Of a stretch of DNA of 64,000 nucleotides, positions 24,446 to 33,046 are shown one piece after another. The stretch comes from Actinoallomurus sp050942425 (lineage in GTDB: Bacteria > Actinomycetota > Actinomycetes > Streptosporangiales > Streptosporangiaceae), in assembly GCF_050942425.1 (NCBI RefSeq), contig NZ_CP192063.1:10664001-10728000 (forward strand), read 5' to 3'. The translations under genes and the position numbers were made by a program. The stretch's first letter is position 1; every line of letters begins with the position of its first letter. The notes under the pieces were generated by a model. The model made no database searches, was not told where the DNA came from, and saw only the letters and a program-made list of their open reading frames with translations.

Positions 24446-25336
24446 ATGACCGAGACCCAGCCCCCACTGGGCCGCCTGTACGACGTCGGCGACCGGCGGC
24501 TGATGCTGCACCGCTCCGGCACCGGCGGACCGGCCGTGGTCTTCCTGCCCGGAGCCGGTCTCGTCGGCCTGGACTACGTCAACACGCACGACCGCGTCGC
24601 CGAACTGACCACGAGCGTGCTCTACGACCGGGCGGGCACCGGCTGGAGCGATCCGGTCGCCCTGCCCCGTACGGCCGCCGCCGTCACCGACGAACTCCAC
24701 GCCCTGCTGCCCGCCGCCGGGATCCCCGCCCCGTACGTGCTGGTCGGCCACTCTCTCGGCGGCGCCTACGCACGCCACTACGCGCAGCGGTTCCCCGGCG
24801 AGGTGGCCGGGCTGCTCCTGCTGGACCCGACGCATGAGGACTTCCTCGTCCGCGCGCCGAAGCAGGTGCCGGAGATGCTGGAGAAGATGAAGAGCCAGGA
24901 CCTGCCGGAGCCGACCGAGGAGCAGATCCAGAGCTCCCGGGAGGCGCTCGCCCAGCACTTCGCGGCCTGGCCCGACTCCGTACGGGACGCGCTCGTCGAA
25001 AACCACCTCACCGCGTGGCGCACCGCGTGGAACGAGGACAAGAACCTCTACACCGAGGTCGCCGACGAGCTGCGCCGCGCGCCCGCCCTACCCGACATCC
25101 CTTTGATCGTGCTCACCGCCATGGGCCACGACCCGACGCAGGCCCACCTGTGGCCCGGGGACCTCCTGCGCGAGATCAACGAGATGAAGCGCACCATCCA
25201 CGCGGAGCTGGTCGCCTCGGTCCCCCGCGGCGAGCATCGCGTCCTCGACGACGCCGGGCACGGCTGGATGCACGAGGAGCGCCCCGATGTCGTGCTCGGC
25301 GCCATCGCCGACGTCCTCCGCGCCGCGAAGAGCTGA
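24446..25336 (+). CDS. Alpha/beta hydrolase
   Basis: 296 residues of alpha/beta hydrolase fold. The nucleophile elbow is GHSLGG with S103, the catalytic histidine is in DDAGHGWMHEE (about 271), and the acid is probably in the VLTAMGHDP region. ATG at 24446 with GAGGAG 7 nt upstream. It sits opposite an ArsR-like regulator. Esterase or lactonase are both possible; substrate unknown. Confidence 0.85.
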   Translation: MTETQPPLGRLYDVGDRRLMLHRSGTGGPAVVFLPGAGLVGLDYVNTHDRVAELTTSVLYDRAGTGWSDPVALPRTAAAVTDELHALLPAAGIPAPYVLVGHSLGGAYARHYAQRFPGEVAGLLLLDPTHEDFLVRAPKQVPEMLEKMKSQDLPEPTEEQIQSSREALAQHFAAWPDSVRDALVENHLTAWRTAWNEDKNLYTEVADELRRAPALPDIPLIVLTAMGHDPTQAHLWPGDLLREINEMKRTIHAELVASVPRGEHRVLDDAGHGWMHEERPDVVLGAIADVLRAAKS

Positions 25337-25395
25337 CCGCCCCGGTCCCGGCGACGCGCGGGCCGGCCTCAGAGCGCCGCCGCGGGAACGACGAC

Positions 25396-25430
25396 TCGCC
25401 CGGGACCTCGCCGAGCGAGGTACCGGGCGA
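25396..25430. terminator. Strong bidirectional hairpin between convergent genes
   Basis: TCGCCCGG and ACCTCGC on the left pair with GCGAGGT and CCGGGCGA on the right: 15 of 16 positions are paired around a 3-nt loop. It lies between the hydrolase gene and the CU044_5270-family gene. Confidence 0.8.
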
Positions 25431-25442
25431 ACCGTGGTTCGG

Positions 25443-26615
25443 TCAGGGACGGGCGCCGAGGCTGTTCACCCAGCCCATCGACTCGTACGTCATGGTCAGG
25501 GAAGGAGCCTTGCGGTCCCCGGACTCCTGAGCGAGGAGCCGCCCCGTGCTCGGGTCGACGATCAGACGGATCTCCCCGCCGCTCTTGGCCTGCTGGACGG
25601 TATCGCCGCCGCTGCCCAGCGCCAGGACCGCGCCTTTGCGCCCCATCGGATCTGCGGCCGTGCCGAGGTAGCCGATGCCCGGCTGCTTGGCGAGCAACCG
25701 GTACAGCGCGGCCTTCGCGCCCGGCGTCAGCGGCCCGGCCAGCAGGTCCTGCGCCTCGCCGAAGACGTACTGGGAGAAGTCACCGCCCATCGGCTCGCCG
25801 TCGTGCTGTTGCGCCAGCTGATTCTCGTGCTTGAACCAGGTGCGCATCACCCTCTCAAGGGCCGCCGGGTCGGACGGCAGCTTCGCCAACGCCTCGACCG
25901 TCTTGTCCCTCTGGGTGAGAGAGAGCCGCAGGCTCGCGAAGTCGTAGTTGTTGACCTGTGGCTTCGCGCTCGTGTCCAGGTCCCACTGCTGCCTCTCCCG
26001 GAGGCTCATCCTCTTCCACTTGGCCTCATCGGCCGGCGTGGAGAAGGTGATCTTGGGGTCGATGCCGACGATCGTACGGTCGTGGCGGTTGCGGCCGGAC
26101 CAGGTGTCCTGCGTCTTGCTCACGGACGCGCTCAGGGGGAAGGAGGGCACTCGGCGCCCTGGCTTCTTATCGCCGAACTTCTTGGTGAACGCCTTCTTCT
26201 CCTCGGGCGTCGCGGGACTGACGAGTGAGGTCTCGCGCTCGCGGGTGTACCAGTAGGCCCCGGTGGTCGCGGGTGCCTTGGCGACGCTCTCGGCACTGGC
26301 CAGCAGCACGGCGCGCGCGTCCACGCGTACGGTCCCCGATGGGGCCGGTCGGCCTCCTCCGGTGCCTCGCGAACCGTCGGTGGCCACAATGACGCCCGCC
26401 GCGGTGGCGGCGACCGCGCCGGCGGCCAGACCGGCCACCAGCACGCGCGGCATCCGGCGCCGCGCGGCCGGCACGGAAACGGCACGGTCGGACCCGCTGC
26501 CGTCCCATGCCGCGGCGAGGTCCTGCTCGCGGCGGCGGGCGTGCGCCTCGGCGACCATGGTGTCCAGGCCGGTGGGCTTGAGCGTACGGAACATGTCGTC
26601 GGCGTTGTCGTTCAT
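25443..26615 (-). CDS. CU044_5270-family membrane protein (sigma-associated)
   Basis: 390 residues: cytoplasmic N-terminus (1-62, with MVAEAHARRREQDL), one transmembrane helix (about 66-86, VLVAGLAAGAVAATAAGVIVA), and a long extracytoplasmic domain. This is the CU044_5270 family, usually encoded directly after an ECF sigma gene, a position that suggests an anti-sigma or signal-sensing role; no classical zinc anti-sigma motif is present. The ATG at 26615 has GGAG upstream; an ATG at 26633 overlapping the sigma stop is an alternative. Paralogue at 57924. Confidence 0.8.
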   Translation of the reverse strand: MNDNADDMFRTLKPTGLDTMVAEAHARRREQDLAAAWDGSGSDRAVSVPAARRRMPRVLVAGLAAGAVAATAAGVIVATDGSRGTGGGRPAPSGTVRVDARAVLLASAESVAKAPATTGAYWYTRERETSLVSPATPEEKKAFTKKFGDKKPGRRVPSFPLSASVSKTQDTWSGRNRHDRTIVGIDPKITFSTPADEAKWKRMSLRERQQWDLDTSAKPQVNNYDFASLRLSLTQRDKTVEALAKLPSDPAALERVMRTWFKHENQLAQQHDGEPMGGDFSQYVFGEAQDLLAGPLTPGAKAALYRLLAKQPGIGYLGTAADPMGRKGAVLALGSGGDTVQQAKSGGEIRLIVDPSTGRLLAQESGDRKAPSLTMTYESMGWVNSLGARP

Positions 26616-26629
26616 CTGAACTCCAGGGT

Positions 26630-27190
26630 TCATCGGGTGGCCTTGTCGGCGACGCGGGAGGCGGCGTGGCGGCGCGGTCGGGAGGCGGGGGCGTTCTCGA
26701 TCGCCTTGGCGAGACGACGGCGGGCACGGTGCAGGCGGACGAAGAACGCCGCGCTCGAGCAGCCGACGACCTTGGCGGCATCGCGCGGGGCGAGGCCGTG
26801 CCACATGACGAGCGAGAGCACCTCGAGGTCGTTCTCGGACATCCCGGCGATGGCCGCCAGGGCGCTGTCCCGCTCGACGACGTGGTCCGCGACGTCCCAC
26901 GCGACGAGGTCGTCATTCGTGGTCATCGCGGCGACCCGATCGACCAGCGCGCGTTTCCGGAAGCCGCTTTCCCGCTGCTTGAGCAGCAGGTTGCGGGCCA
27001 CGCCGATGAGCCAGGGCAGCGCCGGCTCCCGGATGTGGTCCAGGCGGCGCCACGCGACGACGAACGTCTCGCTGACGATGTCCTCGGCCATGTGCGGATC
27101 GGTACGGGTGATCACGTAGCCGAGCACGCGCCGGTAGTTCTCGTCGTAGAGCTCGGTGAAGCGTCTCCGGGAATCCTCGGAGTCCTCCAT
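26630..27190 (-). CDS. ECF-type RNA polymerase sigma factor
   Basis: 186 residues. Region 2 is at about 10-75 (ELYDENYRRVLGYV, AEDIVSETFVVAWRRLDHI, PWLIGVARN) and region 4 at about 118-170 (LSLVMWHGLAPRDAAKVVGCSSAAFFVRLHRARRRL). It heads a two-gene operon with the CU044_5270 protein. ATG at 27190. In the 193-bp region upstream there is a GGTGA-CCTT-TCACC repeat at about 27217-27230, but no clear ECF promoter pair was found. Confidence 0.88.
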   Translation of the reverse strand: MEDSEDSRRRFTELYDENYRRVLGYVITRTDPHMAEDIVSETFVVAWRRLDHIREPALPWLIGVARNLLLKQRESGFRKRALVDRVAAMTTNDDLVAWDVADHVVERDSALAAIAGMSENDLEVLSLVMWHGLAPRDAAKVVGCSSAAFFVRLHRARRRLAKAIENAPASRPRRHAASRVADKATR

Positions 27191-27383
27191 GGAATCCCTG
27201 CCCTTCGTTGAGTCGGTGACCTTTCACCAGTACTTCCGACGGCCCGTCCGGCGTTTACCGATCATTCCGGAGAAGATCGACGGTAGGCGCGGCCGTTACC
27301 TAGGACGTAATCGACCCGGCTCCCTCTCGGCTGAGACGCTTCACGACGTCAGGGAATGTGAGATCCACGAGAAGGAGACACCA

Positions 27384-28199
27384 ATGTTCTTCGAGACCGC
27401 CGACGGGACCCGCCTGGCCTACGAGGACTACGGACAGGGCCGGCCGATCGTCTTCGTCGCCAGCTGCATGCTCAGCACCGACATGTGGGAGTACCAGATC
27501 CCCTTCTTCGCCGAACGGGGTTACCGGTGCATCGCCCTGGACCGGCGTGGCCACGGCCGTTCGGACCGCCCCTCCGGCGGATACGACCTGGACACCACCG
27601 CCGACGACCTGGCCGCGCTGATCGAGCACCTCGACCTGCGGGACGTCATCCTCGTCGGTCACTCGCTGGGCGGCGCGGAGGTGGCGCGTTACCTCGCCCG
27701 CCACGGCGAAGAGCGCGTCGACCGCGCGGTGTTCATCTCCGCGATGCTGCCCTTCATGAAGCTGACCGACGACAACCCGACCGGCATCCCGGAGGCTCTG
27801 TTCGACGCCATGGACGCCAAGATCCGCGCCGACCGGCCCAAGTGGCTCTCCGACCAGGCGCAGGTCTTCTTCGCCACCCACCTGGGCCCGGCCGTGTCCC
27901 CCGCCGTCATCGACTGGATGATCCGGGAGTGCGAGGCCACCTCGCCGTGGGCCGTGCTGAAGTTCCAGCACGCGTTGTTCCACTTCGACCACCGCGCTGG
28001 ACTGCGGGACATCACCGTCCCCACCCTGGTCGTCCACGGCGCCGCGGACTTCTCCGCACCGGTGGACGTGACCGGCCGCCGCACCGCCGAGCTCATCCCG
28101 GGCGCGGTGTACAAGGAGTACCCCACCGCCGGACACGGCATCTTCGTCAGCCACCAGGACGAGCTCAACGCCGACCTGCTCGACTTCATCAAGGGCTGA
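27384..28199 (+). CDS. Alpha/beta hydrolase (non-heme chloroperoxidase/esterase-like)
   Basis: 271 residues. S94 in VGHSLGGAEV is the nucleophile, the acid is probably in VVHGAADFSAP, and the histidine is in TAGHGIFVSH. The oxyanion-side motif is FVASCML, and DRRGHGRSDRPSGGYD is the typical strand-4 signature of the non-heme chloroperoxidase (bacterial perhydrolase) branch. ATG at 27384 with AAGGAG 8 nt upstream. It converges with 12 nt spacing on the next gene. Confidence 0.85.
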   Translation: MFFETADGTRLAYEDYGQGRPIVFVASCMLSTDMWEYQIPFFAERGYRCIALDRRGHGRSDRPSGGYDLDTTADDLAALIEHLDLRDVILVGHSLGGAEVARYLARHGEERVDRAVFISAMLPFMKLTDDNPTGIPEALFDAMDAKIRADRPKWLSDQAQVFFATHLGPAVSPAVIDWMIRECEATSPWAVLKFQHALFHFDHRAGLRDITVPTLVVHGAADFSAPVDVTGRRTAELIPGAVYKEYPTAGHGIFVSHQDELNADLLDFIKG

Positions 28200-28211
28200 C
28201 GACGCCCCGCA

Positions 28212-29057
28212 TCAGCGGAAGTCGGCGGCGTGGTCGAGCGCCCACTGGGCGAACGTGCGGCCGGGGCGGCCGGTGACCTCCTCGACCGTGGGCGAGACCC
28301 AGGCGTTGCCGTCGAGGTACCGGCCCATCTCCAGGAACCATTCGATGACCTGCCGCGGATACTGGTCCTTCCAGTGTTCGCGGGCCTCGTCGGGGGTGAG
28401 CTCGATGAAGCGGACCTCCCGGCCGATGGCCTCGCCGATCAGCCGTACGGCGTCGCGGCGTCGTACCGGCTCCGGGCCGGTCGGGACGTAGGTCTTCCCC
28501 GCGTGGCCCTCGTCGAGCAGGGCGGCCAGGGCGACCGCGGCGACGTCGGCCTCGTGGACCATCGCGCTGGTCCAGTCGCCGAACGGCGCCCGGACAGCGC
28601 TCTCCGTCCTGATCGACGCGGCCCACTCCCGGGTGTTGGCCATGAACTCGCCCGGGAAGATGTGCGTCCATTCCAGGCCGGAGCTCTCGATCTCCTTGTG
28701 CAGGGCGCGATGGTCCGACTCGATGGGATCGTCGTCGTCGCGGCTGGGGTCGTTGTGGCCGAGGTGCACCACACGGCGTACGCCGGCCTCCTTCGCCAGG
28801 TCGAGGATCCGTCGCCCGGTGGTCAGCGACTCGCCGATGGCGACGAGGTGCATCCGGTCGACCCCGCGCAGGGCTTGGACGAGGGTCTCGGGCCGGCCGA
28901 AGTCGCCGGCGACCACCTCGGCCCGCGCGGGCAGGGCGGCCGCCGCGCGGGAGCCGGGGTCCCGGGTCACGGCCCGTACCTCGTGACCCGCGGCCACGAG
29001 CTGACGGACGAGGCTGCTCCCGACGGTGCCGGTCGCTCCGGTGACCAGTATCGGCAT
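28212..29057 (-). CDS. NmrA-like NAD(P)-binding protein
   Basis: 281 residues of atypical short-chain dehydrogenase fold. GATGTVGSSL at 7-16 is the dinucleotide motif. The Tyr-Lys catalytic pair of SDR enzymes is not evident, as in NmrA/HSCARG-type redox sensors and quinone reductases (QOR2-like). ATG at 29057 with GGGAGA upstream. A 17-bp inverted repeat lies 110 bp upstream. Confidence 0.82.
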   Translation of the reverse strand: MPILVTGATGTVGSSLVRQLVAAGHEVRAVTRDPGSRAAAALPARAEVVAGDFGRPETLVQALRGVDRMHLVAIGESLTTGRRILDLAKEAGVRRVVHLGHNDPSRDDDDPIESDHRALHKEIESSGLEWTHIFPGEFMANTREWAASIRTESAVRAPFGDWTSAMVHEADVAAVALAALLDEGHAGKTYVPTGPEPVRRRDAVRLIGEAIGREVRFIELTPDEAREHWKDQYPRQVIEWFLEMGRYLDGNAWVSPTVEEVTGRPGRTFAQWALDHAADFR

Positions 29058-29166
29058 GACGTCTCCCTGAAATACGCAGCGGAATGCGGGCACGGCGAAA
29101 CAGACCCTTTCCAGGGCCGGATTCGCGGTGGCCTCATCCTCACCGGCGGATTCGGGCGGGGCAAAC

Positions 29167-29183
29167 GCGAACATGTTGTTCGC
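29167..29183. promoter_or_regulatory. Inverted repeat upstream of the NmrA-like gene
   Basis: GCGAAC-ATGTT-GTTCGC, perfect 6-base arms, in the 211-bp gap between the LysR gene's 3' end and the NmrA-like gene. It may be an operator. The rest of the gap shows no gene. Confidence 0.4.
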
Positions 29184-29268
29184 ATTCGCCGCGGACCTGC
29201 GGAAACGCTACGGCGCCCGAAGACGGGAAGAGGATTTTCGCGGCGCTTCTTACCTGCTCAGCCGGGCG

Positions 29269-30198
29269 TTACCTGGCGATTCCGGCGGCGATTTCGAGAT
29301 TCCCCGCGCCGGCGGCGGTGCGGAGGGCGGCGACGGCCGTGCGGATGGCGGGGCGGCGGGCCGCCTCGGCGCGCCAGATGCCGTACACGTGGCGGGTCAG
29401 CGCGGGGCGTACGGCGACGATGCGGACACCCGGCGGCACGTCGCAGCGCCCCAGGCGCGGCAGGATGGCGCAGCCCAGGCCGGCGGCGACGAGGGCGAGC
29501 TGGGTCGCGTACTCGTCGGCGGTGTGGTTGATCCTCGGCTCGAGACCGGCGGAGCGGAGGGTGTGCTCGAGCCAGTCGCGGCAGATCGCGCCGGCCGACT
29601 GGGCGATCCACGCCTCGCCGCGCAGGTCGTTCAGGTCGACGACGCGGCGGTCGGCGAGCGGGTGGTCGGCGGGCAGGGCCAGGTCCGCGACGTCGTCGAG
29701 CAATGGCGCCTTGACCAGGCCGTCCGGGATCGCGAGCGGCACGTTGAACCAGTCCTGCACGATGCCGAGGTCGATCTCGCCGCGCGCGATGAGGGGCACG
29801 GCCGAGTGCGGTTCCTGTTCGCGGAGGGAGACGGCCAGGCGGGGGTGCTCCTCGGCGAGGAGGGCCAGCGCGGGCGGCATCAGGCCGCGCGCGGCGGTGG
29901 GGAACGCCGCGACCGAGAGCTCCCCGACGACGGCCCCGCGGTGGGCCTCCAGGTCGGACTCGGCCGCCTCGACCATGGCGAGGATGCGCTCGGCATGCGC
30001 GGCGAGGAGGGCGGCGGCGTCGGTGAGGCGGACGCCCCGGCCGTTGCGTTCGAGGAGCTTCTGCCCGGTCTCGCGCTCCAGCTTGGCGACCTGCTGGGAG
30101 ACGGCGGACGTCGTGACGTGCAGCACCTCGGCGGCGGCGCTGACGGAACCGTACATGGCCACGGCGTTGAGGGCGCGCAGCCGCTCCAGATCCAACAT
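29269..30198 (-). CDS. LysR-family transcriptional regulator
   Basis: 309 residues: N-terminal winged helix at 1-60 (RLRALNAVAMYGSVSAAAEVL, TTSAVSQQVAKLE shown separately) and an effector-binding domain at about 90-300. It is divergent from an exporter-aldolase-oxidoreductase operon that it probably controls. The ATG start codon at 30198 lies inside a 19-bp palindrome, so binding there would also block its own transcription or translation. Confidence 0.88.
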   Translation of the reverse strand: MLDLERLRALNAVAMYGSVSAAAEVLHVTTSAVSQQVAKLERETGQKLLERNGRGVRLTDAAALLAAHAERILAMVEAAESDLEAHRGAVVGELSVAAFPTAARGLMPPALALLAEEHPRLAVSLREQEPHSAVPLIARGEIDLGIVQDWFNVPLAIPDGLVKAPLLDDVADLALPADHPLADRRVVDLNDLRGEAWIAQSAGAICRDWLEHTLRSAGLEPRINHTADEYATQLALVAAGLGCAILPRLGRCDVPPGVRIVAVRPALTRHVYGIWRAEAARRPAIRTAVAALRTAAGAGNLEIAAGIAR

Positions 30199-30214
30199 GT
30201 AGCCATGCTACATG
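30196..30214. promoter_or_regulatory. 19-bp palindrome over the LysR start codon
   Basis: CATGTAGC-CAT-GCTACATG: perfect 8-base arms. It contains the T-N11-A pattern of LysR boxes. It covers the LysR ATG and lies 58 bp upstream of the divergent exporter gene. Candidate LysR operator. Confidence 0.6.
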
Positions 30215-30271
30215 GAGACCTTAAGGAATATTCGCTTGTCCTAAAACGTCAAGCGCCCGACGATCGAAGAC

Positions 30272-31171
30272 ATGAGACCTCGCCACATCGCCATCGCAGT
30301 GCTGATCGCCGCGATCTGGGGGTTCAACTTCGTCGTCATCCACGTCGGACTCGGCGCCCTGCCGCCTCTGCTGTTCGCGGCGCTGCGCTTCGTCGCGGCG
30401 GCGTTCCCCGCCGTCCTGTTCGTCCGCCGGCCGGCGATCTCCTGGCGGCGGATGGCGCTCGTCGGCCTACCGCTCGGCGTCGGGCAGTTCGGCCTGCTGT
30501 TCATCGGCATGCAGATGGGCATGCCGGCCGGGCTGGCGTCGCTCGTCCTGCAGACCCAGGCGTTGTTCACCGCGGCCTTCGCCGTCCCGATGCTGGGCGA
30601 GCGGATGCGACGCGCCCAGATCGCGGGCATGCTCGTGGCGTTCACCGGCATCGCGGTGATCGCCGTCTCGCTGGGCCAGGGCGGACCCGTGCTCGCGTTC
30701 GCGCTCTGCGTCGTCGCGGCGGGCATGTGGGGGCTGGCCAACATCGGCATGCGGAAGGCGCAGCCGCCGGACATGTTCGCGTTCATGGTCTGGGTCAGCG
30801 TGGTGCCGCCGCTGCCGCTGCTCGCCCTGTCGCTGATCTTCGAGGGGCCGCACGCCGATCTGCACGCGCTGGCGCACATCTCCGCGGGCGGCCTGGGCGC
30901 GCTCGTCTACATCGCCTACCTGTCGACGCTGGTCGGGTTCGGTCTCTGGGGCTGGCTGCTGCGCCGGTACGACGCCGGCCAGGTCGCGATCTACTCGCTC
31001 CTCGTGCCGTTGTTCGGCATGTCCTCGGCCGCGCTCGTCCTCGGCGAGGACATCACGGTCCCCGACATCGTCGCGGCCTGCCTCATCGTCGGCGGCGTCG
31101 CCCTCGGCAGCCTCCGCCGCCGTACTCCGTCCGTGGCCACGCCCGACGCCGTCCTCGCCCCGACCCGCTGA
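30272..31171 (+). CDS. EamA/DMT-family exporter
   Basis: 299 residues with ten predicted transmembrane helices and two EamA repeats (about 5-135 and 147-285). AAIWGFNFVVIHVGL at the N-terminus and LGERMRRAQIAGMLVAFTGI and LGEDITVPDIVAACLIVGGV at the repeat ends are typical. It is a putative metabolite or amino-acid exporter of the YdeD/RhaT group. First gene of a three-gene operon with a DapA-like enzyme and an LLM oxidoreductase, divergent from a LysR gene. Confidence 0.85.
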   Translation: MRPRHIAIAVLIAAIWGFNFVVIHVGLGALPPLLFAALRFVAAAFPAVLFVRRPAISWRRMALVGLPLGVGQFGLLFIGMQMGMPAGLASLVLQTQALFTAAFAVPMLGERMRRAQIAGMLVAFTGIAVIAVSLGQGGPVLAFALCVVAAGMWGLANIGMRKAQPPDMFAFMVWVSVVPPLPLLALSLIFEGPHADLHALAHISAGGLGALVYIAYLSTLVGFGLWGWLLRRYDAGQVAIYSLLVPLFGMSSAALVLGEDITVPDIVAACLIVGGVALGSLRRRTPSVATPDAVLAPTR

Positions 31172-31182
31172 AGGAAAGTCTC

Positions 31183-32052
31183 ATGCCGCGCGGAATCCAC
31201 GTCCCCCTCGTCACGCCGTTCGGATCCGACGGGACCCTCGACGTCCCCTCGCTCGAACGCCTGGCCCACCACGTCCTCACCGAAGGCGCCGCCGGACTGG
31301 TCGTGCTGGCCACCACGGGCGAGGGCTCGCTGCTCACCGCCGACGAGCGACGGACGGTGATCGCGACCTGCCGGAAGATCAGCGACACGTACGGCACGCC
31401 GCTGACCGTCGGGGCGGGCACGATCGGCACCGACGAGTCGATCCGGCAGGCGGTGGACCGCGGGGTCGCCGCGGACCTGCTGCTCACCGTCGTGCCGTAC
31501 TACGTGCGCCCCACCGACGAAGGCGTCCTCGACCACTTCGCGGCGATCGGCGCGGCGGCCGGCGTGCCACTGCTCGTCTACAACATCCCGTACCGCACCG
31601 GGACGACACTGCGCCCGGAGACACTCCTCAAGCTGCTCACCACCGGGTACGTCGCCGGGATCAAGCACTGCGCCGGAACGATCGACGCGGACACCCTCAC
31701 CCTCTTGGCCGAGGGGCACGGCGTGCTCGGCGGCGACGACGCGTTCCTCTACCCGCTCCTGCAACTCGGCGCGGAGGGCGGGATCACGGCCTCGGCGAAC
31801 GTCGCCCCGGCCGCGTACACCGCCATGGCCGACGCCGTACGGGACGGAGACGCCGGCCGTGCCCGCGACCTGCACAACGCCCTGCTCCCCCTGGTGAACG
31901 CCCTGTTCGCCGAGCCCTCCCCCAGCGTGATCAAGGCGGTGCTCGCCGAGCGCGGCCTGATCGCCGACGCCACCGTCCGGTCGCCCCTGCGGCCACCGGC
32001 CGCCGCCTCGGTGACGTCCGCGCTCGACCGGCTGCGAACATTGGGAGCATGA
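31183..32052 (+). CDS. DapA/NAL-family aldolase or dehydratase
   Basis: 289-residue class I lyase of the dihydrodipicolinate synthase superfamily. K161 (VAGIKHCAG) is the Schiff-base lysine, Y133 (VYNIPYRTG) the catalytic tyrosine, and TTGEG at 44-48 the substrate motif. Its LysR-linked operon context, with an exporter and an oxidoreductase, argues for a catabolic or specialised substrate rather than housekeeping DapA (inference). ATG at 31183 with AAGGA upstream, 11 nt after the exporter stop. The frame stays open far upstream but that stretch is antisense to other genes. Confidence 0.85.
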   Translation: MPRGIHVPLVTPFGSDGTLDVPSLERLAHHVLTEGAAGLVVLATTGEGSLLTADERRTVIATCRKISDTYGTPLTVGAGTIGTDESIRQAVDRGVAADLLLTVVPYYVRPTDEGVLDHFAAIGAAAGVPLLVYNIPYRTGTTLRPETLLKLLTTGYVAGIKHCAGTIDADTLTLLAEGHGVLGGDDAFLYPLLQLGAEGGITASANVAPAAYTAMADAVRDGDAGRARDLHNALLPLVNALFAEPSPSVIKAVLAERGLIADATVRSPLRPPAAASVTSALDRLRTLGA

Positions 32053-32972
32053 GGATCGGATTCGGCGCCCCGGTGTCGGGGGCATGGGCCACCCCGCACA
32101 ACGTCGGTCACTTCGCCGAGCGGGCGGAGGGCCTCGGCTACGCGTCGCTGTGGACGTTCCACCGCCTGCTCACCCCGGCCGACAAGGAGGCGCTGGCCCC
32201 GGTCTACCGCAGCGTGCTCGATCCGCTCATCACGCTGGCCTACGCCGCCGCCCGCACGTCCCGCATCCGGCTCGGCGTCTCGCTCGTCAACTTCCCGTTC
32301 GTCACCCCGGTGTACCTCGCCAAGGAGACCGCCTCACTCGACGTGCTCTCCGGTGGGCGGCTCGACCTCGGGCTGGGCGCCGGCTGGCAGCATGAGGAGT
32401 TCGTCGCCAGTGGCACGTCACCGGAGCGGCGCGGCAGGCGGGCCGAGGAGTTCGTCGCCGCGCTGCGCACCCTGTGGGAGGACGAGGTCAGCGCGTTCGA
32501 CGGGGAGTTCCACACCATCCCATCGAGCCGGCAGGCGCCCAAGCCCGTGCAGAACCCGCACCCGCCCGTGCTGCTCGGCGGCGTCGCGGAGGCCGCGCTG
32601 AAGCGCGCCGGCCGGATCGCGGACGGCTGGCTCAGCCGCAGCGCCACCGACCTGTCCCGCATCCACGAGCAGATCGCGGTCGTCCGGCGCGCCGCCGAGG
32701 AGGCGGGCAAGGACCCCGACGCGGTGCGCGTCGTCGTCCGCGGCGTCGTACGGGCGGGTGAGGAGGCCCACGACAAGTCCGGCGAGCGCCTGCGCCTGTC
32801 CGGGTCGTACGACCAGATCCGCGAGGACGCCGCCTGGCTCGGCGAACAGGGCGTCACCGAGCTGTTCTACGACCTCAACTGGGATCCGCTCGTCGGCGCC
32901 CCCGACATCGAGCCCGCCTCCGCCACCGCCCGCGCCGCGGAGATCCTCGAGGCCCTCGCCCCGACCGCCTGA
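32049..32972 (+). CDS. LLM-class F420-dependent oxidoreductase
   Basis: 307 residues of luciferase-like TIM barrel. RIRLGVSLVNFPFVTPVYLAK and GGRLDLGLGAGWQHEEF match the F420-binding family, with PVLLGGVAEAALKRAGR later. The ATG overlaps the stop of the DapA-like gene (ATGA), so the two are translationally coupled and probably act on one pathway. Paralogous to the gene at 22842 but clearly divergent. Confidence 0.83.
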   Translation: MRIGFGAPVSGAWATPHNVGHFAERAEGLGYASLWTFHRLLTPADKEALAPVYRSVLDPLITLAYAAARTSRIRLGVSLVNFPFVTPVYLAKETASLDVLSGGRLDLGLGAGWQHEEFVASGTSPERRGRRAEEFVAALRTLWEDEVSAFDGEFHTIPSSRQAPKPVQNPHPPVLLGGVAEAALKRAGRIADGWLSRSATDLSRIHEQIAVVRRAAEEAGKDPDAVRVVVRGVVRAGEEAHDKSGERLRLSGSYDQIREDAAWLGEQGVTELFYDLNWDPLVGAPDIEPASATARAAEILEALAPTA

Positions 32973-33046
32973 GCCGGTGACGGCGACCTGTTCGGCTGAA
33001 AATCGACCGCTCGGTCTGTCGCAGTCACTCACTACCATCGCCGCGC

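Noticed and set aside
29128..32052. A 974-codon open frame on the plus strand
   Set aside because: Only its last 290 codons (DapA-like) look like protein. The rest is antisense to the LysR gene and passes through the exporter gene in another frame; it is an open frame caused by high GC.
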